Positions 12,502 through 20,600 of a DNA stretch of 23,644 nt are shown here, piece after piece. This DNA is from a virus, in the IMG/VR virus record IMGVR_UViG_3300018080_004536, positions 1 to 23,644 of that record, one strand, 5' to 3'. How positions within the stretch are numbered: position 1 is the stretch's first letter; each line of letters starts with the position of its first letter. A program made the translations under genes and the position numbers. Below the pieces are notes generated by a model. That model did not search any database. It saw only the letters and a list, made by a program, of their open reading frames with translations, and was not told where the DNA came from.

Positions 12502-12519
12502 ATTGCCCTGGCGGGCAAT
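12502..12519 (+). promoter_or_regulatory. Perfect stem-loop between the TerS-like and ParB-like genes
   Basis: ATTGCCC (12502-12508) and GGGCAAT (12513-12519) pair perfectly around TGGC. No T-run follows, so it is not an ordinary intrinsic terminator. GGCAATCCT at 12514-12522 recurs at 12541-12549. The 97-bp gap contains no gene. It could attenuate or stabilise mRNA, or be a DNA site read by the adjacent TerS-like protein. Confidence 0.4.
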
Positions 12520-12569
12520 CCTAACAAAAGACACAGGACCGGCAATCCTGCGAACAAAGTGAGGCACCA

Positions 12570-13265
12570 ATGGCAAAGAGCGAGAAGAAAAAGACAGTGA
12601 GCAAGAAAATAAACCCCAATGGTGCGTTGAAGGTTCCAGGGACGAATGTCTCGATGCTCAGCGGGCTTGAGCCGCTCCTCATACCGATTAGTGATGTTTC
12701 CCCTGACCCCGCTAACCCAAGGAGGGTGAAGGACTTAGGGGCCCTAGTGGGAAGCCTCAAGAGGTTCGGCCTGCGGAAGCCTATCGTTGCGAATGGGAGA
12801 AACAATATAATCGAAGCTGGGCACCAGACGCACCATGCGATGACCGAGCTTGGCGCGACTCATATCCCTGTTCTGTGGGCTGATGACGACGGGTTGACCG
12901 CGACGGCATTCAATATCGCGGACAACAGGACTGGTGAGATTGTTGCGGAATGGGATGACGAGATTCTTGCAAAACTATTGAGTGAGCTAAATGATGAGGA
13001 CTGTATCGATGATATAGGGTTTTCACAACAGCAGGTCGAAGGGCTGATTTCATCGTTTGTGGATCATGAAATCAAGGATGATGATGATTTGCCGGCAACC
13101 CCGTTTGATGATGATGATGAAGGTGGCGGCGTGGCGAACAGGGTGATTATTGTGTATGACAATGATTCACAAAAGGCGTCGCTGGAAAAGAAGCTTGGCG
13201 CCAAAATTGAGAAGGTTCTATATCATTTTGATGAGTTAATAAAAGGCGGCGACGATGCCATTTGA
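12570..13265 (+). CDS. ParB/Srx-fold domain protein
   Basis: This encodes 231 residues. Residues about 36-135 match the ParB-N/sulfiredoxin-like domain common in phages: LIPISDVSPDPANPRRVKDL with NPR at 49-51, LVGSLKRFGLRKPIVANG, IIEAGHQTHHAM (81-91), LGATHIPVLWADDDG, and IADNRTGEIVAEWDDEIL. This fold binds CTP or ATP. In typical members the GH motif is followed by arginines (GHGRLRA-like); here it is GHQTHHA. An acidic linker (DDDDLPATPFDDDDEGGG) leads to a small C-terminal domain (VANRVIIVYDNDSQKASLEK...). In phages such proteins accompany DNA methylases or base-modification enzymes. The start has AGTGAGG; the 3' end overlaps the radical SAM gene by 11 bp, implying joint expression. Confidence 0.85.
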   Translation: MAKSEKKKTVSKKINPNGALKVPGTNVSMLSGLEPLLIPISDVSPDPANPRRVKDLGALVGSLKRFGLRKPIVANGRNNIIEAGHQTHHAMTELGATHIPVLWADDDGLTATAFNIADNRTGEIVAEWDDEILAKLLSELNDEDCIDDIGFSQQQVEGLISSFVDHEIKDDDDLPATPFDDDDEGGGVANRVIIVYDNDSQKASLEKKLGAKIEKVLYHFDELIKGGDDAI

Positions 13266-14559
13266 ACTCGAGAAAAGGGAGTATCAGAGCCCGAGGTGGT
13301 CATACGAAATCGTGGATTGTTCGATGCCAATGTCCATCGATACATATTCCAATTGCGGTTATCAGTGTGCTTATTGTTTTTCGCAATACCAGCGTTCGAC
13401 TAAACAGACCAGGGGGAGCAAGTACAAGGAGCGAAAGCTTGTTCAGGCTATTTCCCCTGAGCGGATAAAGCGTATGTTCACCGGTGAAATTCAAATGTCG
13501 AAAAAAAGTAAGTTGGGTCCAGAGTCAGGTGGATATTGGCAGTTCAATAAGTATATTGAGCAGCGCAAGATGATGCAGTGGGGCGGGCTCAGTGATCCGT
13601 TTTGTTCAATTGAACGCGAGCTCGGTGTCGGGTTAGAGGTGATGCGTTTTTTGCGATCAATCGATTATCCAATTTCTTTTAGCACGAAGGGGACATGGTT
13701 CCTTGATGATGAACGCTACATGGAATTGTTCCGGAATAACCTCAATTGGCATGTTAAGTTTTCGATCATAACAGGGGACAAAAAAAAGGCTGCATTTATA
13801 GAGAAGGGCGTCCGTTCCCCGGCTGAGCGCTTACGGGCAATTGAGCGCTTCGCAAAGGTTATGCCAAGGAAAGGTGCTGTCACATTGCGCTTGCGCCCTT
13901 TTATAATCGGCGTTTCCAACCCATCGCATAAGGAATTAATCAAAAGTGCTGCTGATGCTGGCGCCGGGTCTGTGAGCACCGAGTTTTTTTGTATGGAAGG
14001 CAGGCTTTCTGATAAATCCGTTTATGATGTAATCAGTAATCAATGTGGGTTTGATATCTACAATTTTTATCGCCGGCACACCAAAGGTGCCGGGTATCTT
14101 CGTTTGAACCGTGAGATCAAGCGCCAATACATAGACGAGATGGAGGACGCGGCAAGAAGTGCTGGCATTGGGTTTTATGTTTCAGACGCACACTTCAAGG
14201 AAAGAAGTGATTCCGGGTGTTGCTGCGGAATGGATAACACATGGCCTTGGTCGCGGGGGCAGCTTTGCCAGGCGTTACAGGTGGCTAAAAATACAGGTGT
14301 GGTCACTTGGGATGACATAAGCGACGGGTTAGAGTTCGCGGAGATTTTCGGGCACAGGCATGCCCAGGGGTATAACACCAAGTGCGAAGAAAACAAGGCC
14401 AAGTACATGAGAAAGTCGATGAAAGAATTTTTGCGGTGCAATTGGAACAGCACAACCGGAGCGAACGGGCCATATCGGTTTTTTGGCGGTGTGCTTACGC
14501 CTGCCGAGAGGGATGAAAAAGGGAATCTTGTTTACAAATTTAACAAGGAGAAAATTTGA
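13255..14559 (+). CDS. Radical SAM enzyme, spore photoproduct lyase (SPL)-like
   Basis: This encodes 434 residues. C34-x3-C38-x2-C41 (CGYQCAYC) is the [4Fe-4S] motif that cleaves S-adenosylmethionine to a 5'-deoxyadenosyl radical. The following WGGLSDPFCSIERELGVGLE and ISFSTKGTWFLDD resemble the 'G-x-x-D-P-x-x-x-x-E' and 'TK' segments of SPL-like proteins, some of which act on DNA thymine dimers. A CCC run at 322-324, with C337 nearby, could hold an auxiliary cluster. It is flanked by ParB-like and glycosyltransferase genes with overlaps on both sides, and by terminase genes beyond. I infer a reaction on a nucleobase or nucleotide, but the substrate is unknown; tRNA or protein modification are alternatives. 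Confidence 0.85.
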   Translation: MPFELEKREYQSPRWSYEIVDCSMPMSIDTYSNCGYQCAYCFSQYQRSTKQTRGSKYKERKLVQAISPERIKRMFTGEIQMSKKSKLGPESGGYWQFNKYIEQRKMMQWGGLSDPFCSIERELGVGLEVMRFLRSIDYPISFSTKGTWFLDDERYMELFRNNLNWHVKFSIITGDKKKAAFIEKGVRSPAERLRAIERFAKVMPRKGAVTLRLRPFIIGVSNPSHKELIKSAADAGAGSVSTEFFCMEGRLSDKSVYDVISNQCGFDIYNFYRRHTKGAGYLRLNREIKRQYIDEMEDAARSAGIGFYVSDAHFKERSDSGCCCGMDNTWPWSRGQLCQALQVAKNTGVVTWDDISDGLEFAEIFGHRHAQGYNTKCEENKAKYMRKSMKEFLRCNWNSTTGANGPYRFFGGVLTPAERDEKGNLVYKFNKEKI

Positions 14560-15509
14560 TGCGCGTCGGTCTTGTTTCAATGCGTTGGTGTGATTTTGGA
14601 GGTTGGCCAACATACACGAGACACCTTTATACCGGGTTGCAGCAAGCAGGACACGAGCCGACTGTGTTGACTGATGGCAAGGTGATGTCCGGTTGGAAGG
14701 GCGTTATGAACTTTGCGCCGATTGATAACCTGGAGGAATATGACAAGTTGATAGTCGTTGTTTTTGCGCCAGACGCGGAAGTTTCCGCGAAAATTCGTGG
14801 CAAAATCGATGCGATGGTGTTGCATGACCCAACCGAGTGGAGGAGGAAAGCGGCGAAGCGGCTCATTTGCAAACTTGAGCCGCCGCAGTTGATTTTTATA
14901 AGGGACAAACCGTTGCGCACATTTTTGAATGCTGGATTTTATCGGTTGGCGCGAACTGATTTTATCCCACACCCTTATGCCAGGATGTGTGACAAGCATG
15001 CACCAACCGACCGTGTCATTTGCACTGCCCGCGTAGATCATGACAAACGTACGCATCTTATCGTAAAGGCCGACCGAGGTGTTGAACTTTGGACCGGGTA
15101 TATAAACTGGGTCTATGATCAGGAGCGGTTCGATTCCTCCCTAAAGAAGCAGGCTTTTTACAAAGGTGCGTTTGGGTTTAAACGCGAAGATATTGCGAAT
15201 GTTTACGATGGCGCTTGTGCGCTTGTGGATATGAGCATAATCGCAGGCGATGGCGGCGGTACACAGTATACGTTTTTAGAGGCGATTGATTTTGGCGCGG
15301 ACTGCATTTTGGCAAGTGATTGGTATGCCGGGCCGCGCAGCGAAATGAAGCCTGGCGTGCATTATCATCAAGTTGGGAATGTGAAGGAGTTGCAGGGTGC
15401 GATCGACAAGGTTCGCCACGGCGGCCCGGTGTTGCAATGTGCTGCCAAGGATATCCTGGTGAGCCATGATGCCGAACAGATCGCAAGGCAATACATAGAG
15501 CTGCTATGA
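14559..15509 (+). CDS. GT-B glycosyltransferase (GT4-like)
   Basis: This encodes 316 residues. The N-terminal half begins MRVGLVSMRWCDFGGWPTYT then RHLYTGLQQAGHEPTVLTDG, the usual GT4 opening with a glycine loop and acceptor-side Rossmann fold. The C-terminal half has VICTARVDHDKRTHLIVKA and DGGGTQYTFLEAIDFGADCI, with E241 in the position of the donor-binding E-x7-E/G motif. Such enzymes move a sugar from a nucleotide-sugar donor. The ATG at 14559 lies in TGATG, 9 bases after AAGGAG. In coupling with the radical SAM gene it may glycosylate a modified base in phage DNA, but LPS or capsule modification cannot be excluded. The domain is shorter than many GT4 proteins. Confidence 0.8.
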   Translation: MRVGLVSMRWCDFGGWPTYTRHLYTGLQQAGHEPTVLTDGKVMSGWKGVMNFAPIDNLEEYDKLIVVVFAPDAEVSAKIRGKIDAMVLHDPTEWRRKAAKRLICKLEPPQLIFIRDKPLRTFLNAGFYRLARTDFIPHPYARMCDKHAPTDRVICTARVDHDKRTHLIVKADRGVELWTGYINWVYDQERFDSSLKKQAFYKGAFGFKREDIANVYDGACALVDMSIIAGDGGGTQYTFLEAIDFGADCILASDWYAGPRSEMKPGVHYHQVGNVKELQGAIDKVRHGGPVLQCAAKDILVSHDAEQIARQYIELL

Positions 15510-15522
15510 ATTTGGCACAGCA

Positions 15523-17106
15523 ATGACTGCATTAACATTACATGTGTCCCACAAGGACCCAGTCGGGCACTTGTATAGTTACGATACGTCCAAGGTTGCC
15601 GTGCCAGGGAACGAAGAGGCGACGCGCCTTGAGTTGCGGGCCCAGGTCAGTGCCGTGAAAGGGCTCCGGATCGCAGAGGCCCGTACGAAGTTCGGTCCGT
15701 TCATGGAGTATTGCTTCTTTGACGAGACGACTCGGGAGCCTTATCGGCAACAATGGTTCCATGATGAATGGGCAGATGCTTGGTCTGAATTCGATCGTGT
15801 GATCATTGTTGCACCCAGGGACCATGGGAAGACGTCGCAAATTGTTGGGCGTGTGATCTGGGAGCTTGGGCGAAACCCAAATTTGAGAATCAAAATCGCG
15901 TGTGCCGCGGATGGCCGGGCGAAAGAGCGGTTGTTCGAGATCATTCAGCATATCCAATATAACAAGCGCATCCAGGAGGTATTTCCTGAGCTGAAGCAAG
16001 ACAATGATGCTGAGTGGTCAAAACACAAAATCGTTGTAAAGCGAACCGCTATGCACAGGGATGCATCGGTCGAAGCGCTAGGCATCACTGCGACGGCAAC
16101 CGGCGGCCGTTGCGATTTGTTGATTGCGGACGATGTTGTTGATCGCCGTAATGCGCTGTCTTTCCCGAAGCTCCGCGAACAAATCAAGCAAGCATGGAAG
16201 TCCGACTGGACAAACCTTCTCGAGCCAGAGTCTCGTGTTTGGTATATTTGTACGCTTTGGCATAAAGATGATCTCAGCCACGAGTTGATGGAAAACGAAG
16301 CGTTTGAAACTTTGTTTTATGCAGTGGACCAAGGGTTCGGTGCACTGTGGCCAGACAAGTGGCCAAGTGACGCATTACGCAAACGCCATGCGGAAATCGG
16401 GTCGATTGAATTTAACCGCGGGTTCCGCAACAAAGCTGTCGATGATACGACCGCTGTCGTCCAGGAAAGTTGGATTCAGTACAAAGACCTCGCGGCTGAC
16501 CCAGGGTTTATTGAGCGACTTCCGTACATGCAAATCATCACGAGCTATGATACGGCGCGGGCAACTCATGCCAGCTCGGATTACAGTGCCAATTGCACAA
16601 TCGCGGTCGACTTGGACAAACAAACCGTTTACGTGCTGAATGCCTGGCATGCACACCTGACAGTGAAGAAACAATCAGAGCAAGTACGGAAAGAATATCT
16701 GCTTTATAAGCCCTATCGCATTTTGATTGAGAAGATCGGGCAAGCGGTTCTCGATGAATGGGTGCTGAACGACTACCCAGACATGAAGTCAGTTATCGAA
16801 GTCACGACGCCAAAGGTGAGCAAGCACCAACGATTGCTGGCGGTGACTCCGTTGATGGAAGCAGGCCGCGTGATCTTCAATTCAACGATGGACCCGAATG
16901 GCGATACATGGGAGCCGTCCCAGGGTTCGCTGGTTCACGAGTTACTGGATTTTCCTTTTGGAAAACACGACGATATGGTTGATGCATTTTCTCAGGCACT
17001 TCATGGCGCAAGGCGATACTTCCTTGACGCATGGGCGTCTGGCGCCGACAATGATATAGACGTTCGAATCGGGGGCGATGTCGAAAACGATGGGTATGCA
17101 TACTGA
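15523..17106 (+). CDS. terL: Terminase large subunit (TerL)
   Basis: This encodes 527 residues. The ATPase domain has a Walker A-like APRDHGKT (97-104) and Walker B LLIADD with D203-D204. The C-terminal RNase H-like nuclease has D343 in SYDTA, a conserved GKHDDMVDAF with D483, D484 and D487, and E396-region acidic residues (ILIEKIG). This motor powers DNA translocation into the prohead and cuts the concatemer. The start at 15523 lacks an obvious Shine-Dalgarno and lies 13 bp after the glycosyltransferase stop. It is full length for the family. The separation of TerS and TerL by three putative DNA-modification genes is unusual, since TerS and TerL are normally adjacent. Confidence 0.95.
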   Translation: MTALTLHVSHKDPVGHLYSYDTSKVAVPGNEEATRLELRAQVSAVKGLRIAEARTKFGPFMEYCFFDETTREPYRQQWFHDEWADAWSEFDRVIIVAPRDHGKTSQIVGRVIWELGRNPNLRIKIACAADGRAKERLFEIIQHIQYNKRIQEVFPELKQDNDAEWSKHKIVVKRTAMHRDASVEALGITATATGGRCDLLIADDVVDRRNALSFPKLREQIKQAWKSDWTNLLEPESRVWYICTLWHKDDLSHELMENEAFETLFYAVDQGFGALWPDKWPSDALRKRHAEIGSIEFNRGFRNKAVDDTTAVVQESWIQYKDLAADPGFIERLPYMQIITSYDTARATHASSDYSANCTIAVDLDKQTVYVLNAWHAHLTVKKQSEQVRKEYLLYKPYRILIEKIGQAVLDEWVLNDYPDMKSVIEVTTPKVSKHQRLLAVTPLMEAGRVIFNSTMDPNGDTWEPSQGSLVHELLDFPFGKHDDMVDAFSQALHGARRYFLDAWASGADNDIDVRIGGDVENDGYAY

Positions 17107-17170
17107 ACGAGCTTTGTCGGATGCTATTACTGGGGCGCTCGCCGTGCAATACCGGGAGGAGAACTTACTG

Positions 17171-17632
17171 ATGACCGTCATAATTCACGGACAAGATGCG
17201 CGGGAGTTGCGGGGTAAAGCGGTTGTAACGCTGGACCGTGTTACCGTATTGGTCGATGACGATTATTGGGAGCGAGTCGTTGGAAGAATGGTTTGTCTCG
17301 AGGGCGGGACCGAGCTCGACATTGATGATTCGCGATTGGACCAGGCCCTCGAAGGATATGATATTTCTGTAGACGGGCCGATCGGCGAGGACACGTTCAT
17401 CCCAGTTGTTGTGCGCGACATCTACATGCCTCCATTCCACGCTGTTGTTCCATGGGGGTCACTGATGCACTGTGTGAACATCATTGAGCCCGGCAATGGT
17501 GTACGCGCCACAGGTGAGCGTGTGCCGTGCTTGAGCCGGTGTGGGTCCTGCATTGCTTGTTACTATGACCGGTGGTCCGCAGTGGCAGCACGCGACGGCA
17601 TAGGCACCGACACGGAAGGGGTTACGAAATGA
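17171..17632 (+). CDS. Hypothetical protein with C-terminal Cys cluster
   Basis: This encodes 153 residues from the ATG at 17171, which follows GGGAGGAG at about 9 bases; longer in-frame readings reach back into TerL and have no such site. The N-terminal part alternates strands (KAVVTLDRVTVLVDDDYWER), with a DISVDGPIGEDTFIPVVVRD segment. The end carries CLSRCGSCIACYYDRW, cysteines spaced C-x3-C-x2-C-x2-C, a likely metal site. It sits between TerL and portal genes and overlaps the next gene (ATGA). Function is unknown. Confidence 0.65.
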   Translation: MTVIIHGQDARELRGKAVVTLDRVTVLVDDDYWERVVGRMVCLEGGTELDIDDSRLDQALEGYDISVDGPIGEDTFIPVVVRDIYMPPFHAVVPWGSLMHCVNIIEPGNGVRATGERVPCLSRCGSCIACYYDRWSAVAARDGIGTDTEGVTK

Positions 17633-18063
17633 ACGAATTGACACAGTCCGAGCAAGGGCAAGCACCGCGTTTGCGATTAGCCAAGCACATCGATTTGAAA
17701 AAGGCAGACCCCAATTGTGAACGGTGCAAGGGCACGGGGGTTGTGCGAGTTGAGAAAGTCGAAGAGCAGGGCGGGTTGCTAGATGTGCCTGTCGTTTGCC
17801 GGTGTGTGAGCCGGGCCGGCGGTGTCGTTCGCGACATGTTTGATAAAATGGTCGATGAAATGCACGAGCAAGTACAGAACGGAACCTTTGCAGAAAACCT
17901 TGCAGTGGATATTATGCGATTACCAAAGTCCGACCGCATCAATGCTGTTGAACAGTTGCGGAAGCAATTGAAGAAAGCAAAGCAGCTCCATGATGTGGCA
18001 GTGGTGAAACAACTAAAATCAGCGCTGGCACGGGTGGCACTGATGCGAGCAGAGGAGAGATAA
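17629..18063 (+). CDS. DnaJ-type zinc-motif phage protein
   Basis: This encodes 144 residues. NCERCKGTGVVRVEK (29-43) contains the C-x2-C-x-G-x-G motif of DnaJ zinc modules, followed after a short hairpin by CRC near 57-59, giving four cysteines in all. The rest is a helical, charged segment (60-144). Small proteins of this type are common in phage genomes between packaging and head genes. There is no J-domain, so it is not a co-chaperone proper. The ATG at 17629 lies 8 bases after GGAAGGGG and overlaps the preceding stop. Confidence 0.75.
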   Translation: MNELTQSEQGQAPRLRLAKHIDLKKADPNCERCKGTGVVRVEKVEEQGGLLDVPVVCRCVSRAGGVVRDMFDKMVDEMHEQVQNGTFAENLAVDIMRLPKSDRINAVEQLRKQLKKAKQLHDVAVVKQLKSALARVALMRAEER

Positions 18064-18064
18064 A

Positions 18065-18382
18065 ATGTCGACATTCCCAGAAAAACATGTATTCGATCCC
18101 ACTGAGTCCCCGGCCGGTTCGTGGGCAGTTCAAGAAACCCCGGCAATCGACATGTCGCAATGGTCCGAGAAAGGTTTCTCGTATTTGCAAGGGACCGGCA
18201 AGGCGTTCACAGGAACACTTCAGGGCAGTGTGCTCGGAGATGTATGGACGGATGTCGATGCATTCGCGGCGAGCAACGATGATGAATGGCCTGACTATTT
18301 CAATTACGCCCGTGTGAAGATCACTGGCGCCGGTGTCATCGGAACCGGAACGCGGATCGCTGTTGCTGGCAAGGTGCTCTGA
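18065..18382 (+). CDS. Small possible virion protein
   Basis: This encodes 105 residues rich in Gly, Ser, Thr and aromatic residues (GKAFTGTLQGSVLGDVWTDV, VKITGAGVIGTGTRIAVAG), with few charges at the end, as in small beta-sandwich head or tail proteins. GAGGAGAG precedes the ATG. The stop overlaps the portal start by one base, so it is translated with the portal. No named family was recognised; a head decoration or adaptor role is a guess from position. Confidence 0.7.
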   Translation: MSTFPEKHVFDPTESPAGSWAVQETPAIDMSQWSEKGFSYLQGTGKAFTGTLQGSVLGDVWTDVDAFAASNDDEWPDYFNYARVKITGAGVIGTGTRIAVAGKVL

Positions 18383-20283
18383 TGGGCAGGAAACGAGGAC
18401 GCGGCGGTGCGAGTCGCACATCGGGTGCTGAGACGGCAAAGCACGATCAGGCATTGTCCCAAGCGGGGCTCGGGTTCACTGCAAAGCAATTGCTTGCGAA
18501 GGCCCGCGTTGCGACCGACGTTTCCGTTGATGAGCCCACTGCCATTCAAGATATTCAGGCGACACAAAATCAATGGGGCGAGCAGGGGGCAATCCTAGCG
18601 CCCTATGATCCCGAGACATTGCTTCGGTTGAATGAGCTTACACCACACCTTCAGCCGAACATTGATGCATACGCCCAGAACATTGACGGATACGGCTATC
18701 ACTCTGCACCGAAGACACGGTGGATGGAAGACCTCAGCACCGAGGAGGCCGAGTCCGCAGTTCGCTATGCCTTGGAATACGAGCGCTGGCTCGATGAAGA
18801 AGAGGCGGCGTTTGGGGAGCAATCGGAAAAGGCTGATGATGAGCCGCCCAATGATGCCCCGGAAGAAGAAGAGGAAATCACGGAAGACGACATCCAGGCA
18901 AAAATCGAGATGGTTCAAAAGCAGCTTCGCCGAGAGCAGTTCCGATTCGATTCATGGTTTGAGAATTGTTGTTCGACGATGAGCTTCACACGGTTGCGTC
19001 GAATCGTACGGATGGACAAGGAGGCAAGTGGCTGGGGTTGCATGGAGATGATCCGTGATGAACACGGCCGCCTTATGCGCCTCGGGTATATCCCAGGCTT
19101 CACAGTGCGTCCTCTCATTGAGGAAACCGAGCTCGTGCAAGTGGTTGAGCAGAACCCTGCAACGCCGCTTAGTGACGGCCGTGAGGTCCGTGTGTGGCGT
19201 CGCTTCCGTAGGTATGTCCAGATTGTAGGCTCACGAAAAGTTTACTACCGGAGCCCCGGCGACCCGCGTATCGTGTCGATGAAGACTGGGAAGATTTACG
19301 AGACGATCCAAAAGATGCAGCACCCCGATGCCGAGGGGAAGAATGCACAGCAAGCGAATGAGCTATTGTGGTTTGCTCACCATTATCCGCTTTCCCCTTG
19401 TTCACCGCCGAGATGGATCTCGAACTTGCTTCGAGTACTCGGTACCCGTGAGGCGGACGAAACAAATTACTACCACCTGAAAAACAAAACGATGTCAGGC
19501 GGGATTTTGTTTGTGTACGGCGGGACTGTGAAGCAGGGCGTGAAGGACCGGCTCGAGTCGCGCATTTCCCAGGAGCTTCAAGGGAGCGAGAACACATCGC
19601 GAATCATGGTTGTCGAGGCGATGCCTGTGAAGGCGGGACCCAATGACAGGACCACGATTCCCCAAATGCAATTCCAGTCGATGCGAGACACGAACCAAAC
19701 AGACGCGATGTTCCTGGACTACGATACGCGCGCGGCGGATTCCATCGGTGCGGCATTCCGCCAATCACCATTGATGCGCGGCTATACCCCGGACAACTTG
19801 AACCGGGCCACGGCCGAGACGGTGGTCGAGCTCACCGAGCAGCAAGTTTATTCAACCGAGCGCGAGGATTTCGACTGGCAAATCAACAAACACGTGATTC
19901 CTGAGATTGGGATCAACCTGTTGGATTTCAAATCGAACACGCCTCCGACAACGAGTGCCGAGGAGATCGGTGAATTCGTAAAAGCAGTTGCCCCGCATGG
20001 CGGTGTGACACCGGCACAAATCCAACGACTGTCGGCCGATGTTCTCAATCTTCCGTATGAGCAAATCAAAGAAGACTGGGCACAGCAGCCAATGGCGTTG
20101 ACGTTGGCCGGCTTCATGCCTGATAGCGGCGGGGTCCCTTTGGATGCCGAGGAACAAACAAGGCTTCGGAATATCGAGGACAAGATTGCGCGGATCACAA
20201 CGGACGAACTTCGCGACAACGGGATCGATGTGGAAGCGAAGGCCACGCTGTTTGATTTGCATACAGAGGAAAGGGACAAATGA
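18382..20283 (+). CDS. Phage portal protein
   Basis: This encodes 633 residues. ETLLRLNELTPHLQPNIDAYAQNIDGYGY (about 75-103) is the usual opening helix of the portal clip/wing region; SGWGCMEMIRDEHGRLMRLGYIPGFTVRPL and YRRYVQ-type strands follow. The later SRISQELQGSENTSRIMVVE and DTRAADSIGAAFRQSPLMRGYTPDNLNRATAE match the stem and crown part of PBSX/HK97-type portals. A dodecameric portal forms the DNA entry channel at one capsid vertex. An acidic insertion lies at about 137-172 (EEEAAFGEQSEKADDEP...EEEEE), and the N-terminus is basic. It is longer than many portals. Its stop overlaps a 24-residue ORF. Confidence 0.9.
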   Translation: MGRKRGRGGASRTSGAETAKHDQALSQAGLGFTAKQLLAKARVATDVSVDEPTAIQDIQATQNQWGEQGAILAPYDPETLLRLNELTPHLQPNIDAYAQNIDGYGYHSAPKTRWMEDLSTEEAESAVRYALEYERWLDEEEAAFGEQSEKADDEPPNDAPEEEEEITEDDIQAKIEMVQKQLRREQFRFDSWFENCCSTMSFTRLRRIVRMDKEASGWGCMEMIRDEHGRLMRLGYIPGFTVRPLIEETELVQVVEQNPATPLSDGREVRVWRRFRRYVQIVGSRKVYYRSPGDPRIVSMKTGKIYETIQKMQHPDAEGKNAQQANELLWFAHHYPLSPCSPPRWISNLLRVLGTREADETNYYHLKNKTMSGGILFVYGGTVKQGVKDRLESRISQELQGSENTSRIMVVEAMPVKAGPNDRTTIPQMQFQSMRDTNQTDAMFLDYDTRAADSIGAAFRQSPLMRGYTPDNLNRATAETVVELTEQQVYSTEREDFDWQINKHVIPEIGINLLDFKSNTPPTTSAEEIGEFVKAVAPHGGVTPAQIQRLSADVLNLPYEQIKEDWAQQPMALTLAGFMPDSGGVPLDAEEQTRLRNIEDKIARITTDELRDNGIDVEAKATLFDLHTEERDK

Positions 20284-20354
20284 GCCTGTTCGGTGCATTT
20301 GTAATCATAGGCGGCTTGCTAATATTGATTGCTGACTTTCAGTCGTACAAATAG
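20280..20354 (+). CDS. Very short membrane peptide (24 aa)
   Basis: This reads MSLFGAFVIIGGLLILIADF followed by QSYK. It starts in ATGA over the portal stop and is preceded by GAGGAAAGGG, a strong ribosome site at a suitable distance. About 18 hydrophobic residues would form one membrane helix. The genuine-looking start and packing support translation. Function is unknown; a small membrane effector or a regulatory ORF are possibilities. Confidence 0.5.
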   Translation: MSLFGAFVIIGGLLILIADFQSYK

Positions 20355-20363
20355 GGTGTCACA

Positions 20364-20600
20364 GTGAACCTTTTCGAAAAGCAGTCTTGTAAATTCTCGG
20401 TCAAAGACATCGTTGAGCTGAAGAGCGGTTTTGATATGCATGACATTTACAGCAAGTGCCGTGTGTGGTTGATCGATGCCGGGCTCGTGAAGGTTGCACC
20501 ATGGCAAGCAACGGAAGAAGAGAACCTTGCAGAGCAGTCGGTTTGGCTGACTATTGAATGCGTTGAAAGAAAATATCGCAAGATTGGGATTGCACGATGA
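20364..20600 (+). CDS. Small hypothetical protein
   Basis: This encodes 78 residues with a GTG start at 20364 after a weak AGGGTG. The sequence has an alpha/beta mix (FSVKDIVELKSGFD...CRVWLIDAGLVKVAPWQATE), ending in a strand and a basic tail. Its stop overlaps the next ATG (ATGA). No family was recognised; its place after the portal suggests a head-completion or scaffold-associated role, unproven. Confidence 0.6.
   Translation: MNLFEKQSCKFSVKDIVELKSGFDMHDIYSKCRVWLIDAGLVKVAPWQATEEENLAEQSVWLTIECVERKYRKIGIAR

Noticed and set aside
17078-17170. N-terminal extension of the Cys-cluster protein into TerL
   Set aside because: No ribosome site before the upstream starts, whereas GGGAGGAG precedes the ATG at 17171.
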